Shown here: piece after piece, positions 55,851-64,000 of the stretch
Layout of the letters: each line of letters opens with the position of its first letter
Numbering within the stretch: the stretch's first letter is position 1
DNA from: Isoetes taiwanensis
Taxonomy: Eukaryota; Streptophyta; Lycopodiopsida; Isoetales; Isoetaceae
DNA: 64,000 bases
Assembly: GCA_021234155.1 (NCBI GenBank)
Contig: JAJEKV010000024.1
Coordinates: 16,391,030 to 16,455,029, forward strand
Direction of reading: 5' to 3'
Translations under genes and position numbers: made by a program
Notes under the pieces: model-generated
Told to the model about the DNA's origin: nothing
Databases searched by the model: none
The model's input: the letters and a program-made list of their open reading frames with translations, nothing else

Positions 55851-58800
55851 TTCGTTGCGGACATGTAGAATGGGTATTTATGTGGAGTTTATAGATGAAT
55901 AAAGAGTTTGGAGGAGCCTCTGCATCTTGTCTTTGCTATTTTATTTTGTTACAATTTTATGATCGATAAGTAAAATTTGTTGTCCTTAAAAAAAAAGGAG
56001 TTGTATGTTCATAAATGGAATAGGCAGATATAATAAAATAATGGAATGAGTAGGGTGCAGTAGATGGTGGAGTTCATGGAGTCTCGGATATTAAAAGACT
56101 ATCTATCTATTAGCTGGTGCCTAAGATAATTTAGGATTTGTGGAAGATGACAAATATAATACGTATTCAATTGGAGTGCAGTGAAAAGATTCGATATCGA
56201 CAACGTAGACACATCTGATTGCAGTAGTGTGTGTGCGCGCTCCTTATGGGTCCCATAGGCCGATTGGCCTCAGTGGACGATAAAAAATCATTCTCATTCT
56301 CATTCTTAAAGTTTCTATGCATGTGAGGGTTCAAAATATGGTAAATTTGTAGCCCCTAAAGCCTAACCAAACCCTTTGAAATTATCTCCATCCATAAAAG
56401 ATATAAACATTTATAAAAGATAAACCATAGTCATGATATCTAATCTCACAGATCCTAAAACCATAGACATGACATTCTTGATGCACATTGGGGGTAAAAG
56501 GGCAATGGTTTCTAATGTGTGCGTGACGTTAAAATCTCTTCTTCTTCTTCTTCTTCTTCTTGATAAGTGTAAAAGAAAAATAATAATAAGTGCTTAGGGT
56601 TTTGTGGTGCACTGAAGTAAAATACACAACACAGTTTAGACCATATAGCTAACTAAATGTTTCAGAGAGGTGAAAAGCATAAAAATCTTCTATGACCTCA
56701 AATCCATGGCATGCAATAGTAGTTAAAACATGTTGCATTGCCACAAACACTGAAACGTTTTTGGGAATGCATGCATTGACACGACTGGGACTTCCATGGT
56801 TCAGTCAATTAATTTCACAACATCGTGTGCCCAGCGTTGCCTTGCATAAGTTTGTTGCGCTTAAATAGGGGCATGCATTCATATCAAAGCAAACTATCAA
56901 AGATAGCATGAAGGTCTAATCATCTAAAGAAACAAAAAATCTAGACTGTTGTTTAACGAAAAATATGCTTTGTAGCATACTTTTTCTTTTTGTTCTTGTT
57001 CCCTTCAAAACTTGTTATAGTCCCTTTGTTATAGTTTCGTGCGTGCATGAGTAGGGATGTTGGTGGGCCAAATTAAATTGTTAATATTTTCCACAAAAAA
57101 TGTTGCGAGACCACATCAATGAAAGCCAGCACTGCCATTCATTTTTTGAAAATGTTATGTAGCCTCATTCATCAAAGATCTTTCTATGGCAATATTATTT
57201 TCAGCTTCATACTCCTCGTCTATAATAAACATCAACCCCAAAAATAATCTTATCATCCTTCATTTGTACCATTATGAATGTTCTATGGACAAAATGTCAA
57301 GCAAGAAAGAAACTTTAGGTGTGACTATTACATGGACAAAATGTCGAGCAAGAAAGAAACTTCTCAGGTGCCAGCTTAGCCACGACGTTCCTTCAGCTAT
57401 TATTTCAAATAGTTTGTTTAGTGCACATGATTAAAATGAAGGAATCTGCAACAGTAATCGTCGCTTGCATACTTCCAAGTTTTAGCTGCTAACATGTTCG
57501 ATCATTCCTCAACTGCTTTGCCAAGTAAATGAAGTCATTGCATTCATTGCAAGAGCAAGATATGCAAAATATGCAATTGCATTCAGTGTCAATTTATTAT
57601 GGTGAAGTGGCAATTAAGAATTTCATAAAGTTAAAATTCAATTTTTTTTTGGCACTGTTAAGCCTGTGATCATAAATTAATAGACAATTTTTTATGTGCT
57701 CGTCATTTGCAAAAGCATGTCAGCACATACATAAGTCATCCATTGTATCCATTACTGTACATTCAAACATCATAAGTGTGTATAATGAAAAAGCTATTAT
57801 CCAAGAGGCATTTAACACTCATTACCTACCAGCTCTTGCCATAAGCATAAAGGCACATGCAACTTGCTGATAGTGGCACATAGCAACATGTTGTGAAGAT
57901 TCAGTATAAGACAACGGAGATGACATGGCATTGCTTGCCAGACTTGCTTGCTATGACATGTCTTCAAATGCAACAGTTGCTTGCCATGCAATGCTGCAGA
58001 GATGAAACAACAGTTGTTTGCTCCAAGACTTGCTCATATACAAAAGTAACAAATGAAAATATGAAGTAAAATGGTCGTCTGAAGCTTCTTTGAACTCCAA
58101 ACACCTAGAAATGCTTTCAGGTTCAAAAATTTCAACAAATCCAAGAAGGTTCGCCAGAGGAAGTGCTCCATTGATGGTAAGAATTATTGATCAATTTCAT
58201 AGACACATTTCAAACCCAGCTTATGAAACTTAAACAACCCTAGCAAGTATCTGCAAACAAAGTAACAAAGAATGAGCCTTGCGATTTATATAGCTAGCAG
58301 CATAAGCAAATAGGGAAAAAAAATACTTGCACGCTAACATTTTACCTCCTTTCTTGATTCATTAACGTCCTTGCATCTCTCGTTAAACTTGCCACCAAGA
58401 ATTTGAATAGAATTTAGATGACTATGGATATTGAATAAGCTGACTTTAATTCATTTTTCCTACATCTGTTTCCTACATGCACCTCGTTTTAGTGGCAAAA
58501 CAGAGGTGCGACACCTAAGCCAGCAAAGTCAGTAGAAAACCACACATTTCTTGAAAAAAATGCAAAGCCAATTGTTTTTTGCAACTCTGCGAATCATTCT
58601 AATGACTTCTGCCTTCTGTATTTTAAGTTAATGCACTACCTACAATTAGAAAAAAAACAATGTAGGAGATGACCTCACTTTACACTTTAGATGTGAAATA
58701 TGTCTTACCAAGAAAAAAGCAAGAAGGCTTCAACCTTAAACTTACTTAACTTGCACACCTAATGGGAACCTCAATAGCATCACTCTACAAACTTTGGGAT

Positions 58801-61241
58801 GATATCAATGTTTGACATGCCAGCCATATCCTTTCACATATTTATCTCTTGCACGAATTGAGAAGTCTGATTGGGGCTCAAGATAGTCCTAAAACTGGCA
58901 AGGGATTTACAGATTTGGCTGGCAAATAGACTCACGGTACAATATAGTACTTCAAAATGAAATAGGAAAAAGCACAATAAAAAGCATGAAAGGGTCGAAG
59001 TCTCAATTTTGCAAATCTCCACTATTTCAAAGATGAACAAAGTTAATATAACAGATACAACTACAAAATGGTGAAGAAAACTCACATGCAAATTGGGTAT
59101 TTAGATAGTTCGCCTTTACGCATAGATCCACCTTCAGTATTATTAGATGGCATGCCGTTGTTCTCATTGCCTGCAGAACAAACGATGGAAGAAAGTACAA
59201 AGGAGAAACAAAAAATGATCTCCAATACTATTTTGATCAAACTCAAAAGTAATAGAGGAAACTGAAAGCAAAAAAACTGTCAATGGCAGATTCCTGAATC
59301 TCAGAATCCTAAACAGCAGCATGGAATGAAGATCTACCCTAAAAAATTTTAAGGAGATGAAACCTATTATGTTGTCACTGCAAAAGACCTCTTATCCTTC
59401 TTTGATTTACAGAATAAGAACTTACATTCAATTTGATATGAAAATGGCCCCAAAATAAGAACAATGAAATTATGCAATAGAAGTATACCTTGCATGCGGG
59501 ACTGGCTTGCAAAAATGCAATGCAATGTTGGCTTCCTTTGTGACAGAAAGCAAATGATTCTCTGATTTTCCATCTTAAACAATCCTAATAGAGCGCACTA
59601 CCTGCTTAAAAAAACGGTGATTAGAAAACTATGCAATTCTAAAATTCAGAATTCTCTGATTAGAAAAAGAACCCTGTGATTTGAAAAACCTGCAACATGA
59701 GCAAGTCAATGCGAAATTTTATTCACCGATCTCTATGATAGATCGGGATTACTACCCGAAATATTTGGGAAAAATGATAATAGAGAAGTCGAGATCGAGA
59801 AAATAACATTCCTTTATTCTGAAAATTGCATGCCACATCACGGGGCATATCCGGAAGTAAGAAGTGCATAAAAATCACTTAGGTATGTCAACTCCGGGAT
59901 ATAAATATGGTCTCTTTCTTAAACGGTCATTCTTGGGGTTACAGACTAGATGCTTGGAATGCTAATGACGGCAACTTTGTGGATGGAGTCATTATAATCT
60001 GATATGGAATTCTCGCCTAAATGTGGCTTAGAAAAGGTCCGAAGATAAGAGGGTTTTCTAAGCGGATATGTTGGCTTCTCTGAGATATTAATAACCTGTA
60101 AATTTGGATTTAGGGTGTGAAAAGTAAAAAAAGCAAAAGGTTATACTTGTTTCGGACATGCATTTAGATCCACTGAATCAGATGATCAGGGAACAATAAT
60201 TTTGCCTCAAATGACGGTGTTCATGGACCTGCCAAAATGATACAGCTCCTTAATATGATGAAGGATCTAAATTTAAAACGTGTGCAGAGCCTTAGAAACT
60301 CAAATGAAACTCAACCCATGAATGCTTTAAATAAAAACTCAACCTGTTCCAGCCGATTCTTGGCGTGTTCGGGCATAAAAGCTCCAATCTTCAAATTTTT
60401 TTGCCTCCCCGCAGATGGATTTGCATGTTTTGACAAAGGAAAATAAAGTTTAAGGCATGACAAATAAAATATTCGTTGAGCTATTCGTTGAGCTTCTTTG
60501 AAGAACATCTTAAACAAAAAGGTCGGAAGAAACAGGCATCTCAAAATTTACCTGCGGGTTTTTCGTAGCCTAAGCCCTTCCCATCTCTTGAAGCTGCAAA
60601 AATAGAAAGAGATTAATAAAACATAGATAAACGAAGACCTCTGAAAAAATGCCGGAAGAAACAGATAAATCTGAAGAACGGATTTACCTGCTTGTGGCGA
60701 AACCAGAAAACTGGCGAAGCAAGAGTCAAGCCTGCTTTTCTTGAAAATATGGAGATCAGAGGTTACACAGAACCAGTTACCTGAAAGACCATTGAAGCTT
60801 CAGCCCGTTGCTATCTGGGCTACAACAACTGCAAGCAAGCAACCAAATCAAATCAAATCTGTATTTCTCTTGCAACCGAAGCAAATCTGTTTCTCTTTTA
60901 GAGCCTAATACGACAAATCTCTACACCTAAATCTGGAAATGAAATAAGTAAGGGTTTGTACCATTATTCAAGACGGAATGCCGCCGACGCCATAGCTACA
61001 ATCTTCATCCGGTCCGAAGTACGAAGTTCAAATAGCAAGTGGGAAGAGACGAAATTCAAAAACAGTCACGGAAGGGGTCCCGCAAGCGGTAAGGGAACGC
61101 CGCATGCGGCGTTACATGCGGCGTTCCAGGCACAACTTCCAACACCATCTCAAAATAAAAAAGAAGATTAGAGCGAAGAAACAGTAGAATTAGCAAGTTA
61201 CATAACTAAAAAGTAGCAAATTTGATAGTGGACCCCACCAT
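55851..61241. other. AT-rich interval with exon-like pieces, no definite gene
   Basis: Includes a LINE-B 3' terminus near 56230-56310 (CATAGGCCGATTGGCCTCAG, TGGACG, then (CATTCT)n), a (CTT)n run at 56535-56562, an 85-bp minus-strand exon-like segment 59086-59170 (CTGCAG/..CAT/GTGAG; encodes NENNGMPSNNTEGGSMRKGE), and a long minus-strand open stretch 57950-58190. A hairpin with 13-bp perfect arms is at 61094-61127. These could be captured exons, but no family was recognised. Confidence 0.4.
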
Positions 61242-61308
61242 GTCTCACACGTCGCGCCAGGACAGAAAATGAGATTCTCAAAATCGGTCTGGGCGCAACG
61301 TGTGAGAC
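61242..61308. repeat. 67-nt hairpin repeat, copy 2
   Basis: Same structure as 55694-55760, 80 bp upstream of the TATA box of the H3-like gene. Slight changes in the inner arm (CAGAAAATGAGATTC). Confidence 0.9.
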
Positions 61309-61387
61309 CTTGCTTAGATTAAGGTGTTTTAGGTGCTTTAGATAACCCAAAAAGGTAGTTTCAAGTTTGACCTAAAAAAATTACCCC

Positions 61388-61396
61388 TATAAATAG
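61388..61396 (+). promoter_or_regulatory. TATA box of H3-like gene
   Basis: TATAAATAG, 98 nt before the ATG at 61494; an identical box precedes the next gene at 63324-63332. Confidence 0.7.
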
Positions 61397-61493
61397 ACCT
61401 TGACCCCCCCCATTTCGCGTACCCTGCTTAGAAAATTCGCTCTCCTTGCCAAGGCGATCTTTTGCCAGAGTCTCGATCGGCAAACCGTCTAAC

Positions 61494-62737
61494 ATGGCCC
61501 TGGACGAAACAAACCGGCGCTAGAAAGCCTCGCCGAAGCACATCCTCCAGTATGCAGTGACCCCGGTCCGATTCAAAGGGCACTTCGCTAACGCCTTCTC
61601 AATCACGGAATCTTCATCAGGGGACGGACTTTGACCGAGCAATCGACGGAGATCATAGGGAGGAGCGCCCGACATCATGCAAAGAAATCCTTGAAGAGAT
61701 CGCCGAGGAGGAAAGGAGAAGGTGGAAGAACGGAGCAGAGGGGACAGCCGACCGGTCGAACAATGCAAAATCAAGCTTGGGCCCGCTTTGCAAGAGGAGG
61801 AGGAGAGACAGAGCAAAGGCCGGCCGAAGCTACCCCCTGGCGAGGAAGCAGACCTTGCACGCCATCGCCAAGTATGAAGACAAGGAGCCGCCGAAAGCAG
61901 AGGGACGAAGAACCGAAGACGGTCCAATCATAGTTGGGCGGGTCAAGAAGAAGAAGAGGAAGGCCAAGGCCATCAAGGTGGGCGCAGAAGAGTCGCTAAG
62001 GTTGGTAAGCGAAGCGGAGGGCCCCGGCCATCAATGAGCCGTCAGGTGAAGAGACCCCGCCTTCGACCGACGACTCGGACGACGATTATGTCCCCAACAC
62101 AGAGGGGGCAAACTCTTCGAGAACCTCGGTCGCAGAGAAGGAGGTACCCGAGCAGGTGGCGCCGATGGGCGCGTACCGACAGACGCGCTAAGCCCCCACC
62201 ATTCCCGACGCGGGGACAGAGTCAAAGCCCCGCTGCCGCGAACGGGAAGCTTATGTGATAGACCCCGTGAAAGGTCTATCGGAGAGGATCAAGGAGCACA
62301 ACGCTTACATGGCGGGCGGGAGGCCTACAATGCCTATTACCGTGAGCACAGGTGAGAAACAATCGGCGGACATCCGACAAGAAGCCAAACATTGAAGCCG
62401 CCACCACCCAGGCCCAAGCCTCCCAGAGCACCAGGAAAGAAGCGAAGCAAGAAGAAGTCGGAGGACAGAGCTCTCAAGGAAATCCGGCACTTCCAGAAGA
62501 GTTACAGACTCTTGATCCCTCGGGCACCATTCCAACGCTTGGTCCGTGAAGTCATGCAGGAGTACAACACGGACATGCGAGTAACCGACGAGATGCTGCT
62601 GTGCTTACAGGAGGCGGAGGCAAAAATAGTGCAAAGATTTTGAAGATTCGGCGGCCGCGACAAGACACGCGAAGAGGGTTACCCTCATGAGGCAGGATAT
62701 GTATCTTGCCAGGCACATCAAGGGAGAACGCCCTTGA
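61494..62737 (+). pseudogene. Long-tailed CENH3-like histone H3 gene, frame-disrupted
   Basis: Start ATGGCCC is followed, one base out of frame (extra T at 61501), by codons for TKQTGARKPRRSTSS, an obvious H3 tail (ARTKQTARKS). Then about 300 codons spread over three frames: an acidic helix (CKEILEEIAEEERRRW), a basic stretch (GRVKKKKRKAKAIK) and a Ser/Asp-rich block (STDDSDDDYVPNTEG). From about 62460 the H3 fold appears: ALKEIRHFQK, LLIPRAPFQRLVREV, CLQEAEAKIVQRF, then after an extra T in a TTTT run (62638-62641) AKRVTLMRQDMYLARHIKGE and a stop. LKEIRHFQK, LLIP and RVTLMR are CENH3-like, but loop 1 has ordinary H3 length. Function would be nucleosome assembly, if expressed. At least four indels are needed, so a pseudogene or poor consensus sequence. 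Confidence 0.75.
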
Positions 62738-62881
62738 GACTTTTGTAAATAACAGAAATTTTGTTAAAATAAAGAATTTTGTGGATAAATAATGTGTCTA
62801 ATCTAGCTTAATTAAGTCAAGTTATAGAATTCTAGCTTTTGTTTTGATAAAATTGGAGTTTTTAAGCAAAATTGAGACGAT

Positions 62882-62945
62882 GTCTCACATGTCGCCGCCA
62901 GACGATTTTGAGATTCTCAAAATCGGGCCGGGCATAACGTGAGAC
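62882..62945. repeat. 67-nt hairpin repeat, copy 3 (diverged)
   Basis: GTCTCACATGTCGCCGCCAG ... CGTGAGAC; three bases shorter, inner GATTTTGAG/CTCAAAATC intact. Lies 145 bp past the H3-like stop. Confidence 0.85.
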
Positions 62946-63077
62946 CATGCCCAAAAGTGCCCAAAACAGCTCCAAATCGACCAAATAAGGGGTCAATTCT
63001 GCCTAACTCGACGAGTTTAGTGGAATTACAGCCTTAGATTACCCAAATTGATTAAGCCTGGTCCAATTAGGACCGAT

Positions 63078-63144
63078 GTCTCACACGTCGCGCCAGGACA
63101 GAAAATAAGATTCTCAAAATCGGTCTGGGCGCAACGTGTGAGAC
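63078..63144. repeat. 67-nt hairpin repeat, copy 4
   Basis: Nearly identical to the 61.2-kb copy and placed 180 bp upstream of the next TATA box. Confidence 0.9.
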
Positions 63145-63323
63145 CTCGCACCATTTGCTTCACCAAATGACCTCCAGTTTGCTGCAATAGGTTCATTAGT
63201 TGTCTTAGCATGCTTTAAACCAAAAATCGGCCTTCAAACCCTCAATTGCACCTCCTAATAGGTCGAAACGCCCGACTCCAAAGAAATTCTAGGTCATCCG
63301 TAAATTAGGGTTTTCCCCTTTTC

Positions 63324-63332
63324 TATAAATAG
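63324..63332 (+). promoter_or_regulatory. TATA box of the last gene
   Basis: TATAAATAG, 115 nt before ATG 63447. Flanks resemble those of the 61388 box, and both leaders share an AGGCGATCTT block. Confidence 0.65.
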
Positions 63333-63446
63333 GTCCATCATTTTTTTTCATCTAGTACCACTGCAAGTTTGCTTCCACGCTTAGGCGATCTTCCAGCTCC
63401 CCCCAGGCGCTTCGCATTCGTTTGATACTCCTTCCTTGCTAGATCA

Positions 63447-64000
63447 ATGGCCATCGCGACTTCAGCGATGGTACAAAATGGTGCCCATGCCGGGCCGAAG
63501 GATATCGATGACATCTTCCGCGTCTTCGAGAAGGAAATTGATATCCAAGCTACGCTTGAATGCAACCCCAAAGATATAGGCAAGTATTAGCGAGTTCCAA
63601 GCTAGGGTAGAACCTTCCCTTGTCCGTGTTCCCCCGTGATAGGATACTTTGTTCCCCGCCAATCCTTCAAGCGACCTTGGGTGATGTCCCCAACATCGCC
63701 AAGTACTTAACCAACAAAGCGCCAGAGGGCTACCGACTACATGGTCCCGACAGCCAACAGACCAAGTACTTCTCCTACACCACGCCTTTAGCCATTTTCT
63801 TATCCCACTGCGTCGAAAACCCAATGGGGGCAACCTCTATCCCTCCGGTGGAGGTGGACCCCATAGCAAAGGTCTGTAAGAGCGATGCTTTTGCAGCACC
63901 AGCAAGAGCAGAACGAAGACGAAGAAGAAGAGGAGTCCAACAACGATAAGTATACCGAGCTCGACTTCGCAGGAGGAACGACAACAAGCGTAATCAGAGA
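63447..64000 (+). pseudogene. Paralogue of the long-tailed H3-like gene? (partial)
   Basis: Starts MAIATSAMVQNG, continues KDIDDIFRVFEKEIDIQATL and hits stops near 63590. Another frame (63660-63880) gives GDVPNIAKYLTNKAPEGYRL and FLSHCVENPMGATSIPPVEV, then an acidic Q/E run (QEQNEDEEEEESNND) in a third frame up to the edge. Promoter, leader and hairpin match the H3-like gene 2 kb to the left, suggesting a tandem paralogue, but no H3 motif is visible in the part inside the window. Any histone fold would lie beyond 64000. Confidence 0.4.

Noticed and set aside
61520-62535. Minus-strand ORFs of 64-135 codons
   Set aside because: GC-rich antisense of the H3-like locus; no recognisable domain, and the plus strand has TATA, H3 tail and H3 fold.

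Overview
The window looks like a gene-poor, repeat-saturated stretch of a land-plant nuclear genome. The evidence is a plant-type polyphenol oxidase with a twin-arginine thylakoid signal and a KFDV tail, L1 elements with a plant-type ORF1 and zinc-finger C-terminus, LTR retrotransposons primed by initiator tRNA-Met, hAT, CACTA-like and MITE elements, and short AT-rich introns. A large-genome seed-free plant such as a fern or lycophyte is plausible, but that is inference; nothing in the window fixes the species. No tRNA, rRNA or CRISPR array was seen.

Layout. 1-4.1 kb (minus): a LINE (LINE-A) with intact ORF1 and an ORF2 that stays open to the window edge, separated only by one in-frame TAG. 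It has broken into a 385-codon ORF (5.2-4.1 kb, minus) whose last native residues are histone H3. That ORF lies downstream of an LTR and tRNA-Met primer site (5.8-6.8 kb). 7.6-9.9 kb: a SINE-like repeat, LINE tails, a MITE and decayed 3' ends of polyphenol oxidase (PPO) genes. 10.9-12.7 kb: an apparently intact intronless PPO. 12.7-17.7 kb: a mosaic of duplicated PPO promoter pieces, a recurring ~1.1 kb repeat, a 69-bp perfect inverted repeat and an internally deleted PPO pseudogene. 18.0-23.1 kb: a CACTA-like element with 3-bp target duplication. 24.2-25.4 kb: a second copy of the 1.1 kb repeat, ending in a TTTCGC/GCGAAA array and a TATA box. 25.4-30.7 kb: little except a 31-bp minisatellite. 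30.7-33.3 kb: a DnaJ pseudogene and a hAT element. 33.5-47.3 kb: a head-to-tail array of LINE-B copies, one of which was split by a 9.94-kb DNA transposon. 47.3-53.3 kb: a MITE split by a full-length L1 (LINE-C). 53.8-55.5 kb: a second LTR with primer site. 55.8-61.2 kb: AT-rich sequence with a Helitron-like terminus and exon-like pieces. 61.2-64 kb: two TATA-driven gene copies among 67-nt hairpin repeats. The first begins like an H3 tail and ends in a CENH3-like H3 fold.

Two systems stand out. (1) The 9.94-kb transposon has matching terminal inverted repeats, a GTTG duplication and a paralogous empty site. It carries a decayed DDE-type transposase on the minus strand and, converging on it, a multi-exon plus-strand unit with an FCP1/SCP-like phosphatase domain and a Ulp1-type protease whose catalytic motifs are all present. 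(2) An H3-related family carries a very long insertion between the extreme N-terminal tail and the histone fold. One copy lies inside an LTR retroelement and one is CENH3-like, and the family is associated with a dispersed hairpin. Most other coding sequence belongs to transposable elements in various states of decay.
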